Source: Mesostigma viride (Eukaryota; Streptophyta; Mesostigmatophyceae; Mesostigmatales; Mesostigmataceae). Taken from it: DNA of 22,500 bases. Made by a program: the position numbers and the translations under genes. The notes under the pieces were generated by a model. It did not search any database. It saw nothing but the letters and a program-made list of their open reading frames with translations, and was not told where the DNA came from. This document shows, in pieces, positions 11,784-20,074 of the stretch. The stretch covers positions 1-22,500 of the forward strand of contig RPFO01000442.1 of assembly GCA_009746045.1 (NCBI GenBank), in the 5' to 3' direction. How positions within the stretch are numbered: position 1 is the stretch's first letter; each line of letters starts with the position of its first letter.

Positions 11784-12551
11784 ATGAATTACCACCAGTT
11801 GGTTAATGCACCAATCAACGCAGATTGTTATAGGTTACCCACCAATGTGACTGCGAGCCATAAAAGACAACACGGCGCGCCACGTCTTAACTCAGGCATC
11901 ACCGCCCAGGTGGTGAAGGACATTGCCGCCAAGCCAACTGGCCTGGCTGGTGATGCTCCTCCCATCCCGACCTGGGCGCGGGATATGCTTAAGCAGCACA
12001 CCACCTCCACCACCTCCGCCGTCGCAGCACAGCTCCAGCGGCAGACGCTTGACCTCCGCGAGGAGGCTGAGCTCGCCAAGCGCAGCCTTAACATCATCGT
12101 CAAGAACTTCGACATGGCGGAAGGTGAGAATTCCGAGACGGCTTGCACGTGCGTTTGAGAGCAAAATCCTTGATCGCATGGGCCTTCTTGGTGAGATCAA
12201 GCTGGTCGCCCACCGCCTTATACCGGCCGCGCGCGGGGTAAGACAGGGGCGCCCCCGCTTAACTTCTCATCTTTAAGAGCCCATCGGACAAGCTAGATTT
12301 CGTTTCTCAGACGCCGCAAGCGGCTCGAGAAGACTCCCTTCACCTTGGACGACGACTTGACCCTGGCGCAGCAACAGCGGCGACGGGAGCTATGGCCAAC
12401 CTAGCTCCAGCTCCGGCAGACCGCGGCGGGGCAGCCAGTGTACTACTGGAAGGGGGCGACCATCTACGTCGGCCACAAGCCCTTGCAAGCGACCCCCGCG
12501 GCGGCCCCAGCACCTCCAGACGCCCCAGCTTATAGGGGAATACAGCAGTAG
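11784..12551 (+). pseudogene. degraded L1-type ORF1 of a non-LTR retrotransposon
   Basis: The N-terminal part (frame starting at 11784) has a coiled-coil-like stretch (LDLREEAELAKRS) leading into a strand like those of ORF1 RRM domains (RSLNIIVKNFD near 12100). The match continues in another frame (ILDRMGLLGEIKLVAHRLIP near 12160-12230), then returns to the first frame for a C-terminal region with FTLDDDLTLAQQQRRRELW (about 12340-12395) and GQPVYYWKGATIYV (about 12435). The DDLT..Q..RR.LW and W.GA.IYV patterns are typical of LINE ORF1 RNA-binding proteins. Two in-frame TAG codons (12294-12296, 12402-12404) and two frame changes show it is dead. The protein would bind the element RNA. The start at 11784 is only the first ATG of the open frame. 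Confidence 0.6.
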
Positions 12552-12837
12552 TAGTGTAGAATAGTCAGGCCTAGCCGTGGCCTTGTACATGTACGCCTAC
12601 TACAGGCCCTATATACCAGATGACGCCTTAGCATTATTTTATAATGTACATGTGTGCCCGCTATGATGTGCCACACACCCGATGATGCCTAGCTTTACTT
12701 AATATTTATGCTGTGCCCATGCAGGGAGTTACTCTCTGCTGAGAAGCCACGCCCTAGCTAGCCTTTGTATAGCCATGATGATCTTCCCCCCTATGTCGGC
12801 GCCTTTAGGTAGGTGCCTGAATACATAGTGGTGTGCA

Positions 12838-12876
12838 GGTGCACTTTGTGCACCCAGTGCAGGTGTAGTTTACACC
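12838..12876. repeat. two adjacent short hairpins
   Basis: GGTGCAC-TTT-GTGCACC (12838-12854) is followed after seven bases by GGTGTA-GTT-TACACC (12862-12876). Both stems are perfect. They lie just upstream of module copy 2 and may belong to the same element. Confidence 0.65.
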
Positions 12877-12891
12877 CTACCCTTGCAGGAA

Positions 12892-12998
12892 GTAGCCCAG
12901 AGTGTATTAAAAGCCATATACCCCTTCTCAGGGATATGTGCTACGTATACTCCCAACGGAGTTATGTTCCAATTCAACTGATTCAATTCAATTCAACC
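12892..12998 (+). repeat. dispersed hairpin module, copy 2
   Basis: Positions 12892-12970 align end to end with 21666-21744 (both 79 bp), sharing GTAGC.CAGA.TGTAT, CATAT.CCCCTT.TCAGG and ACTCCCAACGGA. Here ACTCC-CAAC-GGAGT (12949-12962) is a perfect 5-bp hairpin. An ATTCA-rich tail follows (12971-12998), like the short-unit tails of SINEs and some LINEs. Confidence 0.6.
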
Positions 12999-13106
12999 TC
13001 CACCTAAGGCCGACTTCTATACCCTGCATTCTACCAATGGGCCGCGGGGCCCGTGGGGAGAAAACAGGAGCATGCCCCACAGGAAGGTGCTAATCTGTAA
13101 ACTAGG

Positions 13107-14103
13107 ATGCCGCCACATCAGAGGACCCCACTAGCTGGCGAGGGCTGCCCCTCAGTTCATTCCCACTGTGCATGGTGCTACGTAGCGCGCTCCCAGATTC
13201 TAGATACTTATCACGACACATATATCATCAGGCACCAGCAGAATCTGCTAGCTGACCTCATTTATGCCGACGACATCACGCTCATCGAGAAGCCGGAGTC
13301 TGCCTAACTTTGGCTGGACTGCCTGGCGCTCGAGGCTCGGGCGGTAATTGGTCTAGAAATCAGCCCCAAAACGGAGGCCCTGGCCCTCGGCATGGCAGGG
13401 CCCCCACCCACACTCCGCCTCTTAGACGATGCCGAGGTCAACTACCCTCCTTCAGGCCGCTTCAAGCTGCTCGGCAGTTGGCTTCCCGACTCGAGGATAT
13501 GACCCCACGACACGGATCGGCATGGCGTGCAGGCGCAATTACTCTGGACATGACCACCGCCGCTGGTGGAGCAACCCCACCCTACCCCGGATCGTCAAGC
13601 GTGACCTCTCAGTTCAAGGTCGTCATTCTGACGATCCTGACCTACGGCGCCGAGACCTGGACACTGCCGCGGGAGCTGGAGCACCGACTCGACGGCAACG
13701 TCACCAAGATGCTTGCGCAAGGCCCTTAACATCCCCTTGGGTTTGCACATTAGTAATGAGGATTTGTACACTGATTTGCCCTATGTTTCCCACATTATTA
13801 GGCACAGGCGCCTGGGCCTAGCCGGGCACCTGGCCGGCACAGATCAGGTAGACACATCAGATAGACTAGCTGGCACCAAGTCCGCCCAGCCTGGGCGATA
13901 TGTCCTCACCTGGCGTGCCCCAGGCCGCGCGCGGCAGGGCCGCCACCCGTGGACTTTTCGTGATAGACTCGGCATGGACATGTGCTACACTAGACGTGAC
14001 GGGCTCACACCCGGGCAGCCTCCTGGTTTGTCTGTAATATATGGAGGCAGATGGTACGCAATGATAGATGGCAAGTAGTGATGAAGGAGACCACCCCCAA
14101 GTC
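13107..14103 (+). pseudogene. degraded C-terminal half of a non-LTR retrotransposon reverse transcriptase
   Basis: A GEGCP motif (about 13137) corresponds to the RT motif usually written QG.PLSP. LLADLIYADDITLIE follows, with the catalytic YADD at 13263-13274. Next come GLEISPKTEALAL and FKLLGSWL, then after frame changes ILTYGAETWTL (about 13635-13670) and the LINE C-terminal pattern RRLGLAGHLAG (about 13806-13838). These are standard LINE landmarks in the right order. A TAA at 13305-13307, a TGA at 13500-13502 and several frameshifts break it. Near the end a 2-bp AT insertion (about 14040) relative to the copy at 22349-22500 causes early termination at 14076-14078. The endonuclease and RT N-terminus are missing upstream. 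It probably comes from the same element as the ORF1 at 11784-12551. Confidence 0.75.
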
Positions 14104-14239
14104 TGCCGGTGGGGGCTCCGCGTGTGACCGCGTATGGCATTCATAGCGATTCGGGCCGTGGTGCCCACAACCCTGTAACTAGGACCTAGATAGCTTACAC
14201 CATCCATTCCATCCCATGTTCCCCTCCCACACTATACTT

Positions 14240-14520
14240 TTCGTCCGAGGGTGGTAAAAAGCATCCGAGGCGTAAATTACGAGGTCTTATCTTACTACCT
14301 ATAGATCCGAGGCGTGAGATCCAACGCCGTAATCATTACTACGTAGGATGATAGGTAGTAATTTTACTAGCCGTAAGTAAAAGTAACGTTACGACTGCAC
14401 ATCTTTGGTAGTACATTACCAACGGAGTAAATTACCGCGACGGGTCTTGGTTGGTAATCTACCACCTGTAGATTAGGTGCCAGTGATCCGATGCTGTAAG
14501 ATACGTTTCAGTAAGTTACT
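14240..14520. repeat. palindrome-rich GTAA/TTAC block
   Basis: A dense set of inverted repeats in about 280 bp. TTACTACCTAT (14292-14302) pairs with ATAGGTAGTAA (14351-14361). Nested in it, ATTACTAC (14335-14342) pairs with GTAGTAAT (14355-14362). GTAAATTAC and GTAACGTTAC are perfect palindromes, and AATCTAC-CACCT-GTAGATT (14456-14474) is a hairpin. The motif TCCGAGG occurs three times between about 14242 and 14310, twice as ATCCGAGGCGT. Such subterminal repeats are common at ends of DNA transposons. No transposase is visible beside it. Confidence 0.55.
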
Positions 14521-15342
14521 TCGGGGATCTTTGCCTGTACACGGCCAGATGGATACTTATATTGTAATGGAGAAGTGGGAGAACGTGCGTGTCTATTAGC
14601 AAATGCAGCGAAATATAAAAATGTAGTTATCAGCCTTTTTCGCCTATTCAGCAGTTGTCGTTGTCGGCCGTTGTCAGTAAGCGGCTATAGATTATGTGTG
14701 CTGGGGCCGGTGAAAAGACGCTAGCAAAGTTCGTCTGAATGGCGTCCAATAGAGGGGATTTTATTCTTAGTGGATTGTTGGACGAGGAGAAGGCGAGGTT
14801 GCTGGCGGAGAATGCGAAAGAGCAGAGGGAAGCAGCGGAAGCCGTGCGTGGAAGATGAGGTAACGGGATGGAGTGTGGGCCCTGGCTTCTGGTTATGAAA
14901 TGATGGCGGTTGCAGGCCAGCCGTGCTCGCTGGTAATGGGTGCGTGGTGTTGAAATCCAAGTTCTGCGCATATTCTGTTCTTTGGTCAATGATTGAAGGG
15001 ATGTCGCCTTGTTTTATTTTTGTGCATCTGCGTCCCGTCGTGACTGCCTCGTCATGGACGCCCAGGCGTAGAAGTTCGAACGAGGGAATGATTTTTCAAA
15101 CGCCTGGATATGTTATGATAGTACGAATAAATGGTAATGGGTAGCTAGAGGCGGCCAAAATTTTGTTGGAAGTGTGCCAACGCCGCACATACGACTTGAA
15201 CAACCCTAGGTATCTTAGGAAAAGGAAGCACGGATACGTCGGAGTGGAGGAAGAGGAAGACGATGACGATGGTGAAGACGGAGAGGTTTACGATGGAGGC
15301 CTTGAGAATGGGGAGACATTGAAGCAGGAGAGCAGGCTAGCG

Positions 15343-15453
15343 GTGAGTGGCCCGTCATGAATTACATTGTGGTTGCAGTTGTTAGCGAGGTGTGTGTTGA
15401 TTGCTTCTTGCCGCGGGTAATCGCTAGCGTGCATAACCTTCTTTTTTCAACAG
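15343..15453 (+). other. probable spliceosomal intron (GT-AG, 111 bp)
   Basis: A GTGAGT donor at 15343 and a CTTCTTTTTTCAACAG acceptor ending at 15453, with a clear pyrimidine tract. Both flanking reading frames join in phase 0. The coding character changes abruptly at both borders. Confidence 0.55.
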
Positions 15454-15927
15454 GTGTTCTGGTGCATTGACTGCCGCAAAGCAATTAATGGGACTGATTA
15501 TGTGCCTATCATGCCGTTTGGGAATCATACATTGCCAACATTTCGTGTTTAGAAGGCGCGCCTTCAGAAGCATATTCAGCACCGCACGAACCAGGTGCTG
15601 AAGGCGTGCTTGGAGAGGAAGGGGTATAAAGTGCGCATGACCGCATCGAAGAAGAAGAAGCAGCAGGAATCGGGCAAGACCATGATAACCGAGCCAGCAT
15701 TGGCTTTCGTGCATGCAGTACATGGTGCGGCGCAGGCAGTGAATGCTGCATCGATTGCAATCGATGCAGCCTGTGGCCATGGCGGTGCAGGGCGCGGGTC
15801 CTGATGTGTGGGCGTTGGCGAAGCAGATTCACGATGCTGTCATGGCCACGTTGTCAAGCCAAAGAATGGGTGTTGGTTCCAGTCAGGTGCCTCGCCCGGA
15901 GGAAGCTTTTCTGCTGTAAGCAGAGGT

Positions 15928-16019
15928 GCGGCATCAAGCATTTGCAATCGCCATGAGAGCAGTGGAGATGTCTGCGGCATGAAGCATTTGCAATCGCCAT
16001 GAGAGCAGTGGAGATGTCT
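15928..16019. repeat. 46-bp tandem duplication (two units)
   Basis: Units 15928-15973 and 15974-16019 differ at one position (C versus G in the GCGGCATSAAGC part). The 46-bp period is not a multiple of 3, so it shifts the frame in the degraded gene that contains it. Confidence 0.9.
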
Positions 16020-16455
16020 TCGGGATTGGGAGATCGGCAGACAATTGCAGGAGGACATTGTGCGGTACGCTTGTAGGGTGGGAGCTGTGTTGTTCCGCTC
16101 GCTAATGGACATGTGCCCCTGTAACCTCTTCCAGGCTACTATCTGCTATCCACCTCTTCAGGCTTGAAAAGTAAATTGCTGTACGGTTCACGATTGGCAT
16201 GGCTTGACATGCACGCGTCCTTGACTGTGGTCTGCATGGGTTTGGGGTTTAGCGGTTTACATCAGACTCTGCTGTGTATCTGCTTAATCAGCCGACGTGT
16301 CACATGGGGACAGCAACGGCGCTGGGATGCAGCCCGGTGTGAATGCGAGTAAGGTACGCGCTGTCATGCATGGCGGATGGGGCGTGAAAGCCACGACCCA
16401 CGTTTTTGTGTGTGCACGGGGGGCTAGGGGGCAAGTCGTTGTGTTGCTGCCATCC
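16020..16455. other. no gene seen
   Basis: Only short, unconvincing frames. It may include the decayed end of the upstream split gene. It borders the Penelope-like element insertion point at 16456. Confidence 0.4.
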
Positions 16456-16735
16456 ATATCAAAGAGACAACCAGCGCAGGCCAGAAATCGGGAGAATCCG
16501 GACCATGGTAGCTCGAGCCTGCCGTTATCTTTTCCGCGTTTTCGAGTCGTTCAGGATGATGAAGATGAATGGTGATGGAAATGTGTATCCTTGTGCATTG
16601 AAATTATGGCTGGCTTACGTGTGGAGCGACTAGATGACCTAGACGGTGGGGCCGGAAACAGCATGCTTGATCAGGGCGTGTGTTTCTAGCCTAGCTGGCC
16701 GGGAGTGTCTAGTGGTGAGCACCAGTTGCTGCGAT
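16456..16735 (-). repeat. Penelope-like element pLTR, 3' copy
   Basis: 280 bp, read as identical to 21008-21287, starting ATATCAAAGAGACAACC on the plus strand. It forms the 3' end of the element. Some pLTRs carry a hammerhead ribozyme; a scan for the CUGANGA and GAAA core on both strands found none. Confidence 0.95.
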
Positions 16736-16745
16736 CGCTCTCCCA

Positions 16746-16773
16746 CCATTTGCGAGGAAATACCCGCAAATGG
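16746..16773. repeat. 9-bp hairpin beside the 3' pLTR
   Basis: CCATTTGCG (16746-16754) pairs with CGCAAATGG (16765-16773), with an inner GG/CC pairing possible. It lies between the RT stop codon and the pLTR, ten bases from the pLTR edge, so it would fall in the 3' untranslated part of the element RNA. Confidence 0.7.
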
Positions 16774-17016
16774 AAAACCACTGAAAAGGTCTAGCTAGTC
16801 AGTCATCACGTTAGCCATGCCATGATTCCAAACGTCCAAGAACTGCACACGGTGCAAAGGCAAAAAGCCGGAGGACAGCACTTTCAAATGTGCGGCGGGA
16901 ACCAAAAGCCCGCGGATGCCAGAAAACATCGTGTTGCGGCAGCGACGCGACGATGTGGACAACGAATCCAGTGCCAAGCTCGGAACGGCCGCAAAGGAGA
17001 TCTGGCATCACAGGGT

Positions 17017-18402
17017 TCAGATGTGCGGAGATACTATGCGATCCAGCCGGTCCACGACCTGTTTGTAGAGCTTGTGCCAAGGGGCAGCGCCGAACAGATG
17101 TGGGTGACGTTGCAAAAAACATCGGACTTGACGGAGCATAATGGCTCGGTCGTAGTCTTTGACCAATAAACGCTGCAAGAGCTCAACAAGAGTCGTGATG
17201 AAATCAACACGATAAGAACAAAGACGGGAAAAACGATGTAACTGAGAAAGAACAACACCATATTTTGCTGTGTGGGAAAGGAGACTGTGAATATCGGGGT
17301 AACGAATAAAAGGAATTTGCTGGTATTTAGGATCCTTGCGCTTATCATAGACAGCCGTACGCCAGCCCTTCTTGTTATGGGTAATGTTAAGATCGAGGTA
17401 ATTGCAATGAGTATCCTCCGACGTGAGCTTTAATGTGAGGGACGCTTGCGGGTAGATGCCAGGCAGACCAGCGGTGATATACAAATGGGTTGCGAAATCA
17501 GGGTTGTCGAAAGCGATGACATCATCAATGTATCGACATGTATGGATAAAACGCCTGATGAGAACATCATCGTTTGAGGCAATGAGATTCTCCATGAATG
17601 CAAGCTCATAAGTGTATAGATAGAGGTTTGCAAGGAGCCCGGCACAGTTAGTGCCCATAGGGATGCCGATAGCTTGTTGGTATACATTGCCCGCAAAACA
17701 GATGAAGGTGTTATCAACAAGATAAGAGATCCAATGGACAAGGTCAGCCTTCGTGATAATATAATTATAACCATCCCGCACGATAGCACCTGCCGCGATC
17801 CCTGAGAGCCACGTTGCCGTGGGCTTGGTCTGAGAAACACGCACGTGCAGGTGGTTGCGCCCGTGAGGCCTACGTGCATACAGACGAGTAAGGAGGCTAT
17901 CTAAACGAGCTTTCAAATCGTGCAAATCTAGTGTGGTATATAGAGTGGTGAAATCATAGGTGGCTATGGGCATAGGTATACGTTTCTCTGCTGCTGTCTT
18001 AGAACGGCTAAGGGCGGCAAGGCGTAGGCGTACTTGGGCTGAGTCTATGACGATCCAACTACCAGCGCATTCATACCCGGCATTCGACAGCACCTCCACC
18101 CATAATGCATTGGCTTCGGGGAGAAGAGCATTCAGAGCATGGCAGATGAGTTTCGAGAGAGGCATCAGTGGGGCTGAATGCGACGCAGCAATGGTGCGCA
18201 AAGCAACAGGAGTTTTGTGCAGCTTAAGAGTGAGATACAGATATGGGAACGTAGTGGTGGTGGCGCCGCGTCGCTGCCGCTTAAGGAATGCCCGAGCAAA
18301 AATGTTTTGGCTGTGCAGAAAAGCCCGATGAGCAGCAGTGATACTGGCGTTGGACTGTGCACGCTGAACATAGGTAGGGCTGGACGCCAACTCGTGTTGC
18401 AA
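17017..18402 (-). CDS. Penelope-like element reverse transcriptase domain
   Basis: 461 open codons ending at a TGA. This is RNA-dependent DNA polymerase of the Penelope/telomerase-related group. By residue: LKLHKTP at 59-65, LRTIAAS at 68-74, motif A with catalytic Asp150 (YDFTTLYT), motif B QAIGIPMGTN (243-252), motif C YIDD (291-294), NYLDL (334-338), then FIRYPDIHS (365-373) and SQLHRFSRLCS (386-396) as in the thumb-side region of Chlamys/Naiad RTs. All three catalytic Asp residues are present. The ATG at 18402 is not the true start: homology continues upstream to about 18440 (NNFAFICKKHY), where a 1-base frame change links it to the preceding segment. There is no endonuclease after the RT; it is encoded N-terminally instead. 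Confidence 0.88.
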   Translation of the reverse strand: MQHELASSPTYVQRAQSNASITAAHRAFLHSQNIFARAFLKRQRRGATTTTFPYLYLTLKLHKTPVALRTIAASHSAPLMPLSKLICHALNALLPEANALWVEVLSNAGYECAGSWIVIDSAQVRLRLAALSRSKTAAEKRIPMPIATYDFTTLYTTLDLHDLKARLDSLLTRLYARRPHGRNHLHVRVSQTKPTATWLSGIAAGAIVRDGYNYIITKADLVHWISYLVDNTFICFAGNVYQQAIGIPMGTNCAGLLANLYLYTYELAFMENLIASNDDVLIRRFIHTCRYIDDVIAFDNPDFATHLYITAGLPGIYPQASLTLKLTSEDTHCNYLDLNITHNKKGWRTAVYDKRKDPKYQQIPFIRYPDIHSLLSHTAKYGVVLSQLHRFSRLCSYRVDFITTLVELLQRLLVKDYDRAIMLRQVRCFLQRHPHLFGAAPWHKLYKQVVDRLDRIVSPHI

Positions 18403-18449
18403 AGTAGCAAGGTAGTGCTTCTTGCATATGAAAGCAAAGTTGTTGGCAC

Positions 18450-19290
18450 TCAGTTGTCAACACACGTGATGATAAAGTCCTGCTTGAAGTGGTCAAGAAG
18501 TGCTTTATCTGTGGTGTTGAGCCAGGTGGTGCGGTGGACCTGCTGGAGACGGTAATCAAGCCTGGTGAGACGTGCATTGCATTCGTGAATGACGGCGCGA
18601 AACCACGGTTCCATGGCAAGGGGAGCAAGCTGTAGGTCCGTGCTTATGGCATTGCAGAATTTGCGCAGTGATGTGGAGAGCAGTGCATTCACCTCTTTGG
18701 CACACGTGCGCTGGACCCACGGCCGAAACTTGGTGCCTTTGGCAAAAAGGTCTACAAGCGTGTGGCTCGGCAGGATGCTGAGGTCAGCGGTCATGACGTG
18801 CTGTGGTGGGATCAAGGTACTTGAAATACCGTTGTTGTTGGCAGGGGCAGGGCCCTGCCAAGATGGTGGCCAGCTCGGTGGGCGTTGTATCGCGGCTGAC
18901 CTTCCCGTTGCTGAAAACCATTTTTCCCAAGGTGGGAGAGTAATGCCAGGCGGCAATGGGAGTGCCGAAAGTGTTGCGCACCACGAGCGGCATCGCAGCC
19001 TGCACTTGCGGCAAATGCAGAATGTGTGGCAAACACAGCTCATCCATCGCAGCATGAATGAAAGGTGAGATCAGCAAACGGCGCGGACGCAGTGCATGTG
19101 CATTCCCATTGACACGGTGCCGAATGATACGTGAGAGAAGGCCTCGCAGACTAGTGGCATGGGAGCGGGGGACTTGCAGATCAGCTGGGGAGCACGACCC
19201 GACGGCAATGTGTAAGCTGGTAAGCTTCTTCAAGCTGCAGGCTTCGAGATAGGATGCATGAAAGTTGCCGCGTTGCATAAGCCGAGACAT
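18450..19290 (-). CDS. middle segment of the Penelope-like polyprotein (two overlapping frames)
   Basis: This links the endonuclease to the RT. The first part, in the frame opening at 19290, contains SRIIRHRVNGNAHALRPRRL and YSPTLGKMVFSNGKVSRD. It passes near 18815 to a second frame with HVMTADLSILPSH, KGTKFRPW and HFKQDFIITCVD. The last motif matches the lead-in to the RT in this family, where a VDK-type motif precedes the first RT motif. The second frame stops at a TGA around 18450; with one base changed it would run into the RT frame. I know no enzymatic function for this segment. It is likely the N-terminal RT extension of permuted Penelope-like elements. Confidence 0.6.
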
Positions 19291-20074
19291 GTGACGTAAG
19301 CAGCGGAGACTGGTGGAGTAAAGGAAGGATCGGTGGACACATGTGTGGAAGGTGGAGGGGCCGGGGTGACGCTGGGGGATAGGGGCGATATGGGTGGAGA
19401 TTGTGCTTCAGACGCCAGGCACGGATGAACATAAGAGGGCGGGGACGGAGGGGAGGCGGGCGGCGGCGAGACCGAGCTTTGAAACTCTTGCCTTCAATGC
19501 AAAAACCGTGGGGCAGAAATGCATGTAACATTCGTTTCCAAAACGTTTCCCGATGCCCTGCGGCTTTGCGAAAAGCGGCGCCGGTAAAGGTGCCGGGGAC
19601 ATGTTCCAAGGGGACGACTCGCCAATCCCACCACCCGTATTGGGCCATGGCGCCATGTAGGGGGGTGTCGTCGTTGGCGGCAGGGCGGCCAATATGAAGG
19701 CGGCGTGCCGCTCGGACATGTTCCTGAAAACGCGTCCAGGCATCCCGTTGCGTCTGGCCAACGTAGATACGCTGAGGGTACCTGCGGTTGTAAATGGCAT
19801 AAATGACGCGATGGGTGCTTACGGGGTGTGGGCGAGTGGAGTTGGTAAGCGACAAATGCGTGCGCTGTAAGCGCCGGAGGCGACGTAGAGTATGGTCATC
19901 CTTGCAGTGATGGTTATGGCGCGTGTTGATGCGACAACGCTTCCGCCATTCCTTGGAGGAGATACGATAGGGGAACTGCCGAGAAATAGCAGTGTACTTC
20001 CGGTAATCAATGCCACTGGATTGCCGTATTCTGTGGAGGGTAAGAGCATGCCAGAAAGTCATAAGGTGTTTCAT
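19181..20074 (-). CDS. N-terminal GIY-YIG endonuclease of the Penelope-like element
   Basis: 297 open codons. The ATG at 20074 directly follows an in-frame TGA two codons upstream. The GIY-YIG core is IYAIY (91-95) and IYVGQT (103-108), the family arginine is in WTRFQEH (Arg115), and the metal-binding Glu is probably Glu176 (RETFW). Before the core, Cys47, Cys57 and nearby His61/His73 could form a small zinc finger; CCHH fingers are reported in Chlamys elements, but spacing here is only suggestive. After the core comes a basic, Pro-rich linker (RSRRRPPPLRPRP). The nuclease would nick target DNA to prime reverse transcription. The real coding path leaves this frame near 19280; the last 40 or so codons are probably out of frame. 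Confidence 0.82.
   Translation of the reverse strand: MKHLMTFWHALTLHRIRQSSGIDYRKYTAISRQFPYRISSKEWRKRCRINTRHNHHCKDDHTLRRLRRLQRTHLSLTNSTRPHPVSTHRVIYAIYNRRYPQRIYVGQTQRDAWTRFQEHVRAARRLHIGRPAANDDTPLHGAMAQYGWWDWRVVPLEHVPGTFTGAAFRKAAGHRETFWKRMLHAFLPHGFCIEGKSFKARSRRRPPPLRPRPLMFIRAWRLKHNLHPYRPYPPASPRPLHLPHMCPPILPLLHQSPLLTSHVSAYATRQLSCILSRSLQLEEAYQLTHCRRVVLPS

Larger units (their letters stand above)
12552..13106. other. non-coding DNA separating the LINE ORF1 and RT remnants
   Basis: An intact LINE would carry its endonuclease and the N-terminal half of the RT here. Neither is recognisable in any frame. The stretch instead holds paired hairpins (12838-12876) and hairpin module copy 2 (12892-12998), which points to replacement by, or insertion of, another element. 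Confidence 0.5.
14739..16019 (+). pseudogene. degraded split gene of unknown function
   Basis: A candidate first exon starts at 14739 (MASNRGDFILSGLL, then a Glu/Lys/Ala-rich helix). A second coding stretch (about 15145-15342) carries LEAAKILLEVCQRRTYDL and a long acidic run (EEEEDDDDGEDGE). It ends in phase 0 at a GTGAGT donor. After a 111-bp intron the frame resumes in phase as VFWCIDCRKAINGTDYV, then a Lys-rich stretch (TASKKKKQQE). A frame change near 15760 leads to MAVQGAGPDVWALAKQ (from 15779). In-frame TAG (15142, 15550) and TAA (15917) codons, the frame change and the 46-bp duplication at the end indicate decay. The part between 14859 and 15144 is unclear and may hold another intron. 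No domain is recognised; one CxxC pair (CIDC) is the only metal-site hint. Confidence 0.4.

Noticed and set aside
9383-14440. Extra copies of the hairpin module at CCAACGGAGT strings (about 9383 and 14428)
   Set aside because: Only the 9- to 10-base core matches; the lead and AT-rich tail are absent.
12294-15919. Alternative genetic code with UAG/UAA as Gln
   Set aside because: The Penelope-like RT and the GC-rich unknown gene have many Gln codons, all CAA/CAG, with no in-frame TAA/TAG. Decay of old elements explains the stops better.
16456-16735. Hammerhead ribozyme in the pLTR
   Set aside because: The nearest string on the minus strand (CTGAACGACTCGAAAA) has an extra base in the core and no stem II.
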